Translations under genes and position numbers: made by a program | Shown: positions 7,828-16,710 of the stretch, piece after piece | Layout of the letters: every line of letters begins with the position of its first letter | Numbering within the stretch: position 1 is the stretch's first letter | The notes under the pieces: model-generated | The model's database searches: none | What the model was told of the DNA's origin: nothing | The model's input: only the letters and a program-made list of their open reading frames with translations | DNA from: Clostridia bacterium | Lineage (GTDB): Bacteria; Bacillota_A; Clostridia; Christensenellales; Borkfalkiaceae | Assembly: GCA_017621955.1 (NCBI GenBank) | Contig: JAGASB010000284.1 | Span: 1-23,931, forward strand | Direction: 5' to 3' | Length of the DNA: 23,931 nt

Positions 7828-10053
7828 ATGCAACACGAAAATTGGAAAGGTTTCATTTTAGGCAATTGGCAAAACGAAATTAACGTGCGTGATTTTATTC
7901 AAACCAACTATAACGCATACACGGGCGACGCTAAGTTTTTATCCCGTGCTACTGAACGCACTAATAATCTTATGAAAAAGGTCAATACCCTTTTTGCGCT
8001 TGAACGTCAGTTCGGTGGCGTGCTTGACGTTGATACGACCACCGTTTCTTCGCTTACAAGTTATGCCCCCGGTTACATTGATAAGGACAATGAACTTATC
8101 GTGGGAATGCAAACGAATAAACCACTAAGGCGTGGCGTAAACCCCTTTGGCGGTATGCGTATGGTAAAGCAAGCATGCGAAGCGTACGGCTATACCCTTA
8201 GCGAAAAGGTCAAGGAAGAATTCCGTTTCCGTACTACGCATAACGACGGCGTGTTCCGTGCTTACACCGAAGAAATGCGCCTTGCAAGAAAGTGCCACGT
8301 CATCACGGGGCTTCCCGATGCGTACGGCAGAGGCAGAATTATAGGCGATTATCGACGTGTTGCCCTATACGGTGTAGATAAACTCATTGAACAAAAACAA
8401 AAAGATAAACAAAGCCTTGCAAACGGCAACTTTGACGTAGATAAAATTAGACTTGACGAAGAACTCTATCAACAAATAGCCTTTTTAGGATACTTAAAAG
8501 AAATGGCGCTATCTTACGGATACGATATTTCAGCGCCGGCAAAGAACGCCAAAGAAGCAATACAATGGACTTACTTTGCTTACCTCGGTGCAATAAAAGA
8601 ACAAAACGGTGCGGCGATGTCGCTCGGTAGAGTTAGCACGTTCTTTGACATCTATATTGAACGTGATATAAAAGACGGCACGTTGACCGAACAACAAGCG
8701 CAAGAATTAATGGACGACTTTGTTATAAAACTTCGCATTGCACGTCATTTAAGAACACCTGATTATAACGAACTTTTCGGTGGCGACCCTATGTGGATAA
8801 CCGAAGCAGTTGGCGGTATGGGCGAAGACGGCAGGACGCTTGTTACTAAAAACAGCTTCCGTATGCTAAATACCTTGTACACGTTAGGCTCTTCCCCCGA
8901 ACCCAACCTTACTGTTTTATGGTCGAATGCTCTCCCCGACGGGTTTAAAAAATTCTGCGCAAAAGTTTCTTGCGACACCGACTCTATTCAGTATGAAAAC
9001 GACGATTTGATGCGCCCGATTTACGGTGACGATTATGCTATTGCGTGCTGTGTTTCGGCAATGAAAGTCGGCAAACAAATGCAGTTCTTTGGTGCACGCT
9101 GTAACTTAGCAAAACTTTTACTTATAGCGCTTAACGGTGGTTTTGATACGACAAGTGGCGTTCATATCGGACCGCAAATGCCCGTTCTTGAAAATCTTGA
9201 TTATGAAAGCGTTAAACAGCGCTACGATATTTATATTGAGTGGCTTATGCGCCTTTACGTCAACACTATGAACGTTATTCACTATATGCACGATAAGTAC
9301 GCCTACGAAAAAACACAAATGGCGCTTCACGATACCAACGTGGGTAGGTTTATGGCGTTTGGCGTGGCTGGTCTTTCGGTTGTTACCGACTCTCTTTCTG
9401 CAATTAAGTTTGCTTCGGTTACGCCCGTTAAAAATAATGACGGATATATCGTGGACTTTGAAACGACAGGCTCTTTCCCCAAATACGGCAACGACGACGA
9501 CCGTGTTGACTTAATGGCAAAAGACCTTACGCACCAAGTTATAACTGAACTTAGAAAAACCCCCGCTTACCGTAACGCAGAGCATACTCTTTCCGTTCTA
9601 ACCATAACTTCAAACGTTATGTACGGCAAGAACACGGGCGCAACACCCGACGGCAGAAAGGCGTTTACCCCGTTTGCCCCAGGTGCTAACCCTACGCACA
9701 ATAGAGAAGAAAACGGTGCGCTTGCTTCGCTTAATTCGGTTGCTAAAATTAGTTACAACGACTGCCGTGACGGAATTTCTAACACGTTCTCTATTACCCC
9801 CAACGCTCTTGGCAGAAACGAAGAAGAAAGGATAAATAACCTTGTTTCTATCCTTGACGGGTACTTTAAGAAAAACGCACACCACATAAACGTGAACGTC
9901 TTAAATCGTGAAACGCTTATGAAAGCATACGAAAACCCCGAAGCATATCCAAACCTTACTATTCGTGTATCGGGCTATGCGGTAAACTTTAATAAACTTT
10001 CTCGTGAACAACAAAAAGAAGTCATTTCAAGGACGTTCCACGAAAGTCTATGA
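7828..10053 (+). CDS. pflB: Formate C-acetyltransferase (pyruvate formate-lyase)
   Basis: This glycyl-radical enzyme converts pyruvate and CoA to acetyl-CoA and formate under anoxia. The 741 residues are close to the family's usual length of about 750. The adjacent catalytic cysteines are at 407-408 ([12 protein letters not shown]), and the radical glycine is Gly716 in [11 protein letters not shown] near the C-terminus. The start at 7828 is chosen because AAAGGAGG lies 6 nt upstream. An in-frame ATG at 7789 lies within the riboswitch terminator and is unlikely. The gene is under a ZTP riboswitch and overlaps pflA by ATGA, so activase and substrate enzyme are made together. Formate supply for 10-formyl-THF explains the folate-stress control. 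Confidence 0.97.
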   Translation: MQHENWKGFILGNWQNEINVRDFIQTNYNAYTGDAKFLSRATERTNNLMKKVNTLFALERQFGGVLDVDTTTVSSLTSYAPGYIDKDNELIVGMQTNKPLRRGVNPFGGMRMVKQACEAYGYTLSEKVKEEFRFRTTHNDGVFRAYTEEMRLARKCHVITGLPDAYGRGRIIGDYRRVALYGVDKLIEQKQKDKQSLANGNFDVDKIRLDEELYQQIAFLGYLKEMALSYGYDISAPAKNAKEAIQWTYFAYLGAIKEQNGAAMSLGRVSTFFDIYIERDIKDGTLTEQQAQELMDDFVIKLRIARHLRTPDYNELFGGDPMWITEAVGGMGEDGRTLVTKNSFRMLNTLYTLGSSPEPNLTVLWSNALPDGFKKFCAKVSCDTDSIQYENDDLMRPIYGDDYAIACCVSAMKVGKQMQFFGARCNLAKLLLIALNGGFDTTSGVHIGPQMPVLENLDYESVKQRYDIYIEWLMRLYVNTMNVIHYMHDKYAYEKTQMALHDTNVGRFMAFGVAGLSVVTDSLSAIKFASVTPVKNNDGYIVDFETTGSFPKYGNDDDRVDLMAKDLTHQVITELRKTPAYRNAEHTLSVLTITSNVMYGKNTGATPDGRKAFTPFAPGANPTHNREENGALASLNSVAKISYNDCRDGISNTFSITPNALGRNEEERINNLVSILDGYFKKNAHHINVNVLNRETLMKAYENPEAYPNLTIRVSGYAVNFNKLSREQQKEVISRTFHESL

Positions 10054-10763
10054 GCAGTTTAACAGGTAAAATTCACTCTTTTCAAAGTCTTGGAACGGTG
10101 GACGGTCCGGGCGTTAGATACGTCGTGTTTATGCAAGGCTGTAATTTGCGTTGCGGTTGTTGCCACAACCCTGACACTTGGGCTTTCGATGGCGGAAATG
10201 AATATGGCGTGGTACAAGTTTTTAATAACGTTTGCCGTTATAAAGAGTATTTTGGAAAGGACGGTGGAATAACCATTTCGGGCGGTGAACCACTTTTACA
10301 AGCACCGTTCGTTAAAGAACTTTTTGCACTTTGCAAAAAAAGTGGTATTAATACTTGCCTTGACACTTCTGGCTCAATAATGAGCGATAACGTTTTGTCG
10401 CTTTTAGATTACACCGATAGAGTCTTGCTTGATATAAAGTACACTGATAACGACCTTTACATTAAACACGTTGGCTGTAAACTTAGTTCCGTACTTGAAT
10501 TTTTAAGCGTGCTTAATCAAAAAGGCGTGCCGACCACTATTCGACAAGTTATTATTCCCACTATTAACGACGATAAGGATAATATTTTAAGGCTTAAAGA
10601 GTTAAGTAAAAATTTCAATTGCGTGGACAAAATTGAACTTTTGCCTTTCAAAAAGATATGCCAAGTTAAGTACGATAATATGGGACTTAAATTCCCGTTC
10701 GGGCATTTACCCACCCCAACAAGCGAACAAATGCAAGAGTTAAACACCTTGCTTAATGATTAA
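10050..10763 (+). CDS. pflA: Pyruvate formate-lyase-activating enzyme (radical SAM)
   Basis: This radical SAM enzyme uses a [4Fe-4S] cluster and S-adenosylmethionine to place the glycyl radical on PflB. The CxxxCxxC cluster motif is C31-C35-C38 ([15 protein letters not shown]). The SAM-binding GGEPLLQ follows, and the N-terminal [16 protein letters not shown] is typical of PFL activases. At 237 residues it is of normal length and lacks the extra ferredoxin insert seen in activases of other glycyl-radical enzymes. The start ATG overlaps the pflB stop (ATGA), which implies translational coupling. Only a weak AAGGA lies about 18 nt upstream. A strong terminator follows. Confidence 0.96.
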   Translation: MSSLTGKIHSFQSLGTVDGPGVRYVVFMQGCNLRCGCCHNPDTWAFDGGNEYGVVQVFNNVCRYKEYFGKDGGITISGGEPLLQAPFVKELFALCKKSGINTCLDTSGSIMSDNVLSLLDYTDRVLLDIKYTDNDLYIKHVGCKLSSVLEFLSVLNQKGVPTTIRQVIIPTINDDKDNILRLKELSKNFNCVDKIELLPFKKICQVKYDNMGLKFPFGHLPTPTSEQMQELNTLLND

Positions 10764-10839
10764 AATTTAATATTGTGTTTTTTCAAATTCATAAATTTGT
10801 TTGGTATATTTATTCATAGTTTGTTTCGCTTTAAAACTC

Positions 10840-10880
10840 AAACGGCTTTGCGAAAATTCGCAAAGCCGTTTTGCTTTTAT
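10840..10880 (+). terminator. Intrinsic terminator of the pfl operon
   Basis: A perfect 15-bp stem pairs AAACGGCTTTGCGAA (10840-10854) with its complement at 10857-10871 around a 2-nt loop. TGCTTTTA follows. It lies 76 nt after pflA. Confidence 0.85.
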
Positions 10881-10883
10881 GCA

Positions 10884-10960
10884 CCCGTCATGCTGAACGT
10901 AGCGTCAGCACAGTTGAAGCATCTCTTTTTTAGATTCCTCGACTACGCTCGGAATGACGA
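10884..10960. repeat. Dispersed inverted-repeat element, copy 2 (short form)
   Basis: The copy begins CCCGTCATGCTGAACG and ends CTCGGAATGACGA. Its first 43 bp match the copy at 4373-4506 with three mismatches, and the tips are inverted CGTCAT/ATGACG. At 77 bp it lacks about 57 bp of the interior of copy 1. It lies between two terminators in the convergent gap after pflA. Confidence 0.7.
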
Positions 10961-10989
10961 TTCTCTATTAACTACTTTGCTTAACAGTT

Positions 10990-11033
10990 AAAATTAAAAA
11001 AGAAGAAGTAGCATCAACTAACTTCTTCTTTTT
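10990..11033 (-). terminator. Intrinsic terminator of the coiled-coil surface protein gene
   Basis: On the minus strand, AAAAAGAAGAAGT (11033-11021) pairs with ACTTCTTCTTTTT (11009-10997) around an 11-nt loop. The T-rich tail TTTTTTAATTTT follows. It lies about 28 nt after the stop of the 1179-residue protein. Confidence 0.75.
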
Positions 11034-11060
11034 GGTTTTATATGGGTGTAGAGCTGGTTT

Positions 11061-14000
11061 TTAATTTTTTTTCTTTAATACAAATAGAACAACTACGCCA
11101 ATTAAAGAAAGTCCAGAAACTATTGAAAGAATTACCGTAACGGTTGTTAAACTATTTCTTAATCCTTCAATTTCTGCTTTGAGTTCAGCTTTGGTATCTT
11201 CAACTAATTTTTCTAAATCAGCTTTAACACCTGCAAGTTCTTCTCTTACTTTGCTGATATCTGCAATAATGTCTGCATCTGCCTTTTCCAAGTCAGTCTT
11301 TAACGTGTTTACTTTTGTTTCTAATGCGTTAATTAAATCGATTAATTCTTGCTTGTTGTCAGCATCTGCCTTTGCAAGTTCTGCTTTTGCATCTGCAAGT
11401 GCTTGTTCAAGTGCTTCAATTTCTGCTTTGAGTTCAGCTTTGGTATCTTCAACTAATTTTTCTAAATCAGCTTTAACACCTGCAAGTTCTTCTCTTACTT
11501 TGCTGATATCTGCAATAATGTCTGCATCTGCTTTTTCTAAGTCAGTCTTTAACGTATTTACCTTTGCTTCTAATGTGTTAATTAAATCGATTAATTCTTG
11601 TTTGTTATCCGCATCTGCTTTTGCAAGTTCTGCTTTTGCATCTGCAAGTGATTGTTCAAGTGCTTCAATCTCCTTATTTAAATCAGCAATTTGTGTTGCT
11701 AATGAGCTGATTTCAGCAGACAAGTTGCTTCCATCTTCTTCAATCTTTTCCAACAATTCGTTATAAACAGCAGTTAAGTTTAACACTTCACCATTATTTT
11801 CAACGTGAGCATTGTAATCAGCTTCTATTTCATCAAGAGTTGCGTATTCTTGAATAAGAGCTTTCATTTCTCCGCCGAAAGTTATATAAACACTGCGTAA
11901 AATTCCGATAGTTATAGGCACTTCTGACGTGTAATTCTTATTAACAATAACATCTTTTTTGAGCTCTAAAACAACTTCATCAAAGTTTTGAGCAAATACG
12001 TATCTGTTATAAAGAACTTCAAACGTTTTGTAATCTACAAGGTCTTTTTGCGTTTGGTCAAATTTATTGTTATAGATATCATAAATAGATTCTAAGGTTA
12101 TAATATCGCTTTTTTCAAGCTGTCCTTTATCATCAAGTTTTTCAATCAAGTCGTTGATGTATGTAATTCTATCGTTAGCAATGGTTTCAATCAATGCTAA
12201 ATCAGCATCAACTTCATCAAGTAAATTATCGGTATTATCTAAATTTACTCTTTGAGCCTTTAACGTTTCAATCGTTTTTAGATTAACACTATATAAATCA
12301 GTTTCCCAATTTGTTTTTTCAACGTCACCAGCAAGTGCATATACGCTGTCAGTCCAAGCTTCCCTATCCTTTTTAAGCCCTTCAACCTTTTCTGTTGCCA
12401 AAACTAAAACTTCTTCAAAAGTTTTATCATCATTAATTTTTTGAGTTGCAAGGATTGCTTTATCTTCAACGTCTAACGCTTCATAACTTGCATTGTAACT
12501 CATAATTGCGTCATACTTAGTCATATTAACAGTGCTAATATCATAGAGTGCTGCAATATCACCAGCTAGTTTAGCAACCTTATTATACATATTGAGTGCA
12601 ATCAAGTAATTATCGTATGCGCTCTTGTTGCTTGCAGTATCTGCCGTGAAATATTCTGCTTTAACAGAATCATCAAGCGCATTGAAATTAGCAGTTGCAT
12701 TTTCAATTGCTTGGTTAAACGTAGCAGGGTCAGCAACAATTACTGAAAGGTCTGTTGATAAACCAGCCATATCATTAGCAAGTTGCGCAATATCACCAAA
12801 CAAATATTCCACTGCATTAATAAGCGCTTGGAATTCTGCATAGCCATAAGTGCTTCCGCTTGTGGATATAACAGTGTACATATCAAAGTTGTTATCTTTG
12901 ATTTCATTTAAGCCTAATGCAACATCCTGGATATCTGCTATATTTTGTGTGGTAATTTTTTCTTCAAGAACAATTGAAAGTACAGCATTTTTCCAAGCAT
13001 TAGCTTCAACCATTAAATCATCAAGAGCATTTTTCTTTTCATCTAATATCTTTTTATACCCTAATACTGCATTTTGTTCAATCACTTCGGTCAACTTAGC
13101 GTATTCTGCATATGCCGTTTGAATTTGACTTCCAATAGCAGTGTTACTTAACTTAACTTCACCTATCGCTAAAACAGCATCAATGAACGGACCAGTCTTT
13201 TCGCTCAAATTGTCTACCTTTGTTTGCATATCAAATAATAGTTCGCCACATTCAGCGTCAAAATCTGCTTTTTGCTTTGCATATTTGAGCAAGGTACGTT
13301 CCTTAGAAACTGCATTGACTTCACTAGTGAATTTTTCGCTACCTTCATCAAAAAGAACTTGTAAGTTCTTTGCTTTTTCTATCAACGCTTTTACTTGATT
13401 GTCACATGCTTCAATAGCTTCTAACGCATCAACCAACTTGCTATAATCAGCAATCTCTATATCGGCAACAGCTTTTAAGTCTTCTGGAAGAAGGTCAAAC
13501 GCTCCTTTTGCTTCCGTTGCTTTATTAATATAATCGTCAGTATAATCAAAATCAACGGGGATATCTGAAATTAATTTTTCAACTTCGACCTTATCTGCAT
13601 CGATTTTTGCTAAAACTGTTTCAAGTTCAACTAATTTATCACTTTTAGTTATTAATGTAGTAGCATCATCTTCAACGCCCCTATTAAGAGCATTGTAATC
13701 GGTGCGTAAAGTTTCTATTATAAGTCTTTGCGTGTAATGTTTGTTGTAATGTTCACCGTCGCTAGACGTAAATGCGTTATAGGTTAATTCTATTCTATTA
13801 TCCATTGCAATACAAGTATCAACGATTACTTGATAATCTGCAAGCGCATTATCATAGTCACCAAGTTTTTCTACATATGTAGCAATGGCGTCAACTTCTT
13901 CTTTGGAAATTTCACTATACTCTTTACCATATATTTCTTTTATTGCCTCAGCAACTTTATCCAAAGAATCCTTACTGTTTACGACAATTTTGCCATCAAC

Positions 14001-14600
14001 ATAGTAAATAGAATCTATCTTTTCTATAACAACTTTCATAGCATTTTCAATGCGAACAAATTCACTATCAGCATAATCACGCATTTCTGCAAATTTAACT
14101 ATGTCTGCAAATACACCTTGTTTCATTGCATCAAGTGAATTATAATAACTTACGTTGTCATCATACGCAACTTTATGCGACCAAGCAATACTCTTGTTCG
14201 CATACAACTTTGATAAGGTGTTTGCAAAATATTTATAACTTTCAGCGTCCTTTCTTATAATTGCACCTGCATTTTGCCAAACCACTTCATCTTCTGGCAA
14301 AACTGTCGCCGATATTCTCGAATAAGCATCAGAAGCATTATTATATGCGTATATATATTTTACATAATTATCCCTTGTTGAAATATCACCGTTTATGCTC
14401 TTTAATTCCGCTATCGCTTCGTTCCATTGTGTAGTATAAACATCAGACACTTCATCTGCGTAAACATTTACAACGCCACCACCATACAAAGTATCACCCG
14501 ATACGTCAGCTACCGATGCAATGCCAAAACTACAAAACGCAGCAGTAGTTAAGCCAATAACACCGATTACTTTCTTTTTGTTTTTTTGTTTTCTTTTCAT
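11061..14600 (-). CDS. Large secreted, membrane-anchored coiled-coil protein with internal duplication
   Basis: I do not recognise a named family. The 1179 residues begin with a basic stretch and a hydrophobic segment (KKVIGVIGLTTAAFCSFGI), consistent with a signal peptide, followed by NVYADE. A long, mostly helical, acidic body of about 900 residues follows, in weakly repeated units (LDKVAEAI, FNALDDSVKAEYF, YEALDVEDKAIL). Residues about 955-1145 are heptad-like coiled coil rich in A, E, K, L and D, with two nearly identical 83-residue units. The end is one membrane helix (SIVSGLSLIGVVVLFVL) and KKKN. No LPXTG motif is present, so the protein is probably held in the membrane and spans the wall. 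AAAGGAG lies 7 nt before the ATG. An XRE regulator gene diverges from it, and a terminator follows it. A surface or cell-envelope spacer role is inference. Confidence 0.85.
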   Translation of the reverse strand: MKRKQKNKKKVIGVIGLTTAAFCSFGIASVADVSGDTLYGGGVVNVYADEVSDVYTTQWNEAIAELKSINGDISTRDNYVKYIYAYNNASDAYSRISATVLPEDEVVWQNAGAIIRKDAESYKYFANTLSKLYANKSIAWSHKVAYDDNVSYYNSLDAMKQGVFADIVKFAEMRDYADSEFVRIENAMKVVIEKIDSIYYVDGKIVVNSKDSLDKVAEAIKEIYGKEYSEISKEEVDAIATYVEKLGDYDNALADYQVIVDTCIAMDNRIELTYNAFTSSDGEHYNKHYTQRLIIETLRTDYNALNRGVEDDATTLITKSDKLVELETVLAKIDADKVEVEKLISDIPVDFDYTDDYINKATEAKGAFDLLPEDLKAVADIEIADYSKLVDALEAIEACDNQVKALIEKAKNLQVLFDEGSEKFTSEVNAVSKERTLLKYAKQKADFDAECGELLFDMQTKVDNLSEKTGPFIDAVLAIGEVKLSNTAIGSQIQTAYAEYAKLTEVIEQNAVLGYKKILDEKKNALDDLMVEANAWKNAVLSIVLEEKITTQNIADIQDVALGLNEIKDNNFDMYTVISTSGSTYGYAEFQALINAVEYLFGDIAQLANDMAGLSTDLSVIVADPATFNQAIENATANFNALDDSVKAEYFTADTASNKSAYDNYLIALNMYNKVAKLAGDIAALYDISTVNMTKYDAIMSYNASYEALDVEDKAILATQKINDDKTFEEVLVLATEKVEGLKKDREAWTDSVYALAGDVEKTNWETDLYSVNLKTIETLKAQRVNLDNTDNLLDEVDADLALIETIANDRITYINDLIEKLDDKGQLEKSDIITLESIYDIYNNKFDQTQKDLVDYKTFEVLYNRYVFAQNFDEVVLELKKDVIVNKNYTSEVPITIGILRSVYITFGGEMKALIQEYATLDEIEADYNAHVENNGEVLNLTAVYNELLEKIEEDGSNLSAEISSLATQIADLNKEIEALEQSLADAKAELAKADADNKQELIDLINTLEAKVNTLKTDLEKADADIIADISKVREELAGVKADLEKLVEDTKAELKAEIEALEQALADAKAELAKADADNKQELIDLINALETKVNTLKTDLEKADADIIADISKVREELAGVKADLEKLVEDTKAELKAEIEGLRNSLTTVTVILSIVSGLSLIGVVVLFVLKKKN
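11166..11663. repeat. Two tandem 249-bp repeats inside the coiled-coil gene
   Basis: Units 11166-11414 and 11415-11663 are in register (83 codons each). By eye they differ at about 11 of 249 positions, and the first 110 or so bases are identical. The encoded differences are only about three residues (NALETK versus NTLEAK, EQALAD versus EQSLAD). This points to a recent duplication that could expand or contract by recombination. Confidence 0.9.
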
Positions 14601-14631
14601 AACACAACTCCTTTATTGATTACCCTTTTAA

Positions 14632-14734
14632 GAAAATTTACTACTCTAAAAATTGTTTTTTAGTAAATTTCTTTCTATACGTTCCTATTTTATAGCAATT
14701 ATTTTTCTTTGTCAAGTATTTTTAGTAAATTTTT
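14632..14734. promoter_or_regulatory. Three TAGTAAATTT boxes between divergent surface-protein and XRE genes
   Basis: AAATTTACTA (14634-14643, inverted) and TAGTAAATTT (14661-14670 and 14723-14732) are three copies of one 10-mer in a 165-bp intergenic region. Two copies sit within TTTTAGTAAATTT, which has TTTA-N-TAAA symmetry. One box lies next to the -35 of the minus-strand promoter, and two lie in its leader. They are candidate operators for the XRE protein. In so AT-rich a region chance must be considered. Confidence 0.45.
14687..14715 (-). promoter_or_regulatory. Promoter of the coiled-coil surface protein gene
   Basis: On the minus strand, TTGACA (14715-14710), a 17-nt spacer and TAAAAT (14692-14687) form a good sigma-A promoter with a start near 14680. 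This gives a leader of about 80 nt that contains two of the repeated boxes. Confidence 0.65.
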
Positions 14735-14764
14735 TGCTATTTTAATAAAAGAGGTGAATATTAT

Positions 14765-15073
14765 ATGATAAGATTAAAAGAACTACGGCAAGAAAGAGGG
14801 TTAAACCAACAAGAACTTGCCTTGAAAATCAACACAACCCAACGCAATATTAGCAATTGGGAAAACGGAAACAGTGAGCCTGATATTCAAATGATTTTAA
14901 AAATGTCAAGATTTTTTGGTGTTACGGTTGATTATTTTATAGGCTGTTGTGAAGAATTCAATGAAAATGAAAACAGTGTGTTTTTAGATAAAACTTTAAT
15001 AAACGTATTAAAAAATCTCACGCCAGATAAAAAAAGGGCACTTTTAACTTTGCTAAAAGATTATTATATATAA
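14765..15073 (+). CDS. XRE-family helix-turn-helix transcriptional regulator
   Basis: A 102-residue protein whose first 60 residues are a Cro/CI-type DNA-binding domain: LKELRQERGLNQQELALKI, then TTQRNISNWENGNSEPDIQM and the closing MSRFFGVTVDYFIG. The remaining 40 residues are a short helical tail (LKNLTPDKKRALLTLLKDYY) that could serve dimerisation. No ligand or peptidase domain is present, so this is a simple repressor or activator. GAGGTG lies 8 nt before the ATG. It diverges from the large coiled-coil surface protein and shares a 165-bp regulatory region holding three repeated boxes. Control of itself and its neighbour is likely but inferred. Confidence 0.88.
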   Translation: MIRLKELRQERGLNQQELALKINTTQRNISNWENGNSEPDIQMILKMSRFFGVTVDYFIGCCEEFNENENSVFLDKTLINVLKNLTPDKKRALLTLLKDYYI

Positions 15074-15108
15074 TGTTTATTTAAATTATAAATAAATTAT
15101 ATTATATA

Positions 15109-15143
15109 TTAAAGGGCTTGCAATGATTTTGCAAACCCTTTAA
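15109..15143. terminator. Hairpin between convergent XRE and rsmI genes
   Basis: TTAAAGGG-C-TTGCAA (15109-15123) pairs with TTGCAA-A-CCCTTTAA (15129-15143), giving 14 bp with one mismatch and a 5-nt loop. It lies in the convergent gap and could terminate either strand, but neither side has a long T tract. Confidence 0.55.
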
Positions 15144-15180
15144 TATGCTTATATTATTTCAAATTTTATAGTTAAACAAT

Positions 15181-15978
15181 TTATTCTAGCGTATATTTAT
15201 ATAGCGAAGATTTTGAAACGCCACGTTCTTTGGCTACACGTTTTAACGCTTCTTTTTTATCTATGCCTTGGGATAAGTATAGGTCGATATGCTCTTTTTC
15301 AGTCAGCGATAAGTTTTCGTTTTTACACTCTGCACCGTCAACAAGTAAGACGTATTCGCCCTTAGGCTCACGGGGTAAGCCTTGTGAAAGGTTAAACCTA
15401 TCCGCACTTTCGTGAATTTTTGTAATCTCTTTAACGGCAACGGCACGGCGGTCGCCAAACACTGAACAAATACTTTCGATATCCTTTTTTACGTCGTGTG
15501 GGGCGGAATAGAAAATCAGTGTCATATCAAGATTTTTATACTTTTCTAAAAAGGCTTTTCTTTCCCCTGCCTTTGACGGCATAAACCCTAAAAAACAAAA
15601 CTTAGAACTATCAAGACCCGAAAGAACAAGCGCAGAAACAAAAGCGCACGCACCTGGAACAACGGTGAACTCTAAGCCGTTTTCAATAAGCATTTGCGTT
15701 AAAATATTACCGGGGTCGGAAATTACGGGCATACCTGCATCGGTAATTAGCGCCACGTTTTTACCCGACTTTAATTTTTCAATCAGCTTTTCACCTGCTT
15801 CACGTTCGTTAAATTTATGGTATGACGTAAGCGGTTTTTTTATTTCGTACGCATTTAGAAGCGAAAGCGAGTGCCTTGTGTCTTCACAAGCGATTTCGTC
15901 AACGCTTTTTAAAACTTCAAGCGCACGCAAAGATATATCTTTTAAATTGCCTATGGGCGTTCCTACAAAATATAACAT
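15181..15978 (-). CDS. rsmI: 16S rRNA (cytidine(1402)-2'-O)-methyltransferase RsmI
   Basis: RsmI 2'-O-methylates C1402 of 16S rRNA at the ribosomal P site using SAM. It belongs to the tetrapyrrole-methylase-like fold. Visible motifs are VGTPIGNLKD (5-14), EDTR (32-35), ITDAGMPVISDPG (78-90) and VVPGACAFVSALVLSG. The C-terminal KKEALKRVAKERGVSKSSLY is the short helical extension usual in RsmI. The 265 residues are slightly short of the typical 280-290 but complete. It starts 8 nt after trmN6, with AAGG upstream of the ATG, so the pair is co-transcribed. This order (yabB-yabC in Bacillus terms) is conserved in Firmicutes. Confidence 0.95.
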   Translation of the reverse strand: MLYFVGTPIGNLKDISLRALEVLKSVDEIACEDTRHSLSLLNAYEIKKPLTSYHKFNEREAGEKLIEKLKSGKNVALITDAGMPVISDPGNILTQMLIENGLEFTVVPGACAFVSALVLSGLDSSKFCFLGFMPSKAGERKAFLEKYKNLDMTLIFYSAPHDVKKDIESICSVFGDRRAVAVKEITKIHESADRFNLSQGLPREPKGEYVLLVDGAECKNENLSLTEKEHIDLYLSQGIDKKEALKRVAKERGVSKSSLYKYTLE

Positions 15979-15986
15979 AATTTACC

Positions 15987-16652
15987 TTAATTTTCCAAGT
16001 TGTTTAACACTTTTATTCCACTTTTACCGCCCTTTACACCTTCTATTAGGAATAGGTACGGCTCTTTTTTGCCCCCACTTACCATTTGCAAGCGTTTGGG
16101 TTCTATATTGTTGTTTTTAAGTTCCATTATAACGTCAACAAGTCTATCGGCACGATGGCACAAAACCGTTCTACCCCCGAACTTTAAGCACTTGCCTATC
16201 GCACGGCAAAGTTCTTTAAGGGTAAGCGCAACTTCTGTTCTGCATATAGCAACGCTCTCATTATCATCAATAAAGCCGTGCCCAACGGGCATATACGGTG
16301 GATTGCAAGTTATAAGCGAAAATTTGCCTGCGTAATCGTTGCCGATGTCTTGCAACCGAACGTTTACTGCCGTAAACTTATCGCTTAAATTATTGTAGTT
16401 TATGGTTTTTACCGAAAGGTCGAATAGTGGTTTTTGCATCTCAAATAGCGTTACGCTATCAATTTTTTCGGTATTTAGAGCGTAAAGGTGTAGTCCTACT
16501 ATTCCACTACCCGAACAAAAATCTGCAACCACGTCACCCTTTTTTACGTTCGCAAAGCGTGTTAAAAGAACCGAATCGGACGTAAAAGTATAAAGTCCGT
16601 CGTCTTGATAAATTTTTAATCCGTTCAAATTTAGATCTTCAAGTCTTTCCAT
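15987..16652 (-). CDS. trmN6: tRNA1(Val) (adenine(37)-N6)-methyltransferase-like (TrmN6/YabB)
   Basis: This is a class I SAM-dependent methyltransferase. The SAM-binding motif I is VVADFCSGSGIVGLHL, and the N6-adenine signature NPPY occurs in LITCNPPYMPVG. The N-terminus ERLEDLNLNGLKIYQ and the segment DSVLLTRFA match the YabB/TrmN6 family, which methylates A37 of tRNA1(Val) in E. coli. The substrate in Firmicutes is less well established. The ATG at 16652 gives 221 residues beginning MERLEDL. A TTG seven codons upstream (16673) is possible but adds only poorly conserved residues. Neither start has a strong Shine-Dalgarno. rsmI follows directly. No clear promoter is visible upstream. Confidence 0.85.
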   Translation of the reverse strand: MERLEDLNLNGLKIYQDDGLYTFTSDSVLLTRFANVKKGDVVADFCSGSGIVGLHLYALNTEKIDSVTLFEMQKPLFDLSVKTINYNNLSDKFTAVNVRLQDIGNDYAGKFSLITCNPPYMPVGHGFIDDNESVAICRTEVALTLKELCRAIGKCLKFGGRTVLCHRADRLVDVIMELKNNNIEPKRLQMVSGGKKEPYLFLIEGVKGGKSGIKVLNNLEN

Positions 16653-16710
16653 AATATTTAATCGCAACGCCAACCGTGTTGTATTTAAGGTTTTTGTGTT
16701 TTTATTTTGG

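Noticed and set aside
10773..10991. 72-residue plus-strand ORF after pflA
   Set aside because: It is built from the terminator stem and the dispersed repeat, and has no ribosome site or protein-like composition.
11179..11766. 195-residue Ser/Ala-rich plus-strand ORF
   Set aside because: It is the antisense of the coiled-coil repeats. Its composition is an artefact of complementing Glu/Lys/Ala codons.
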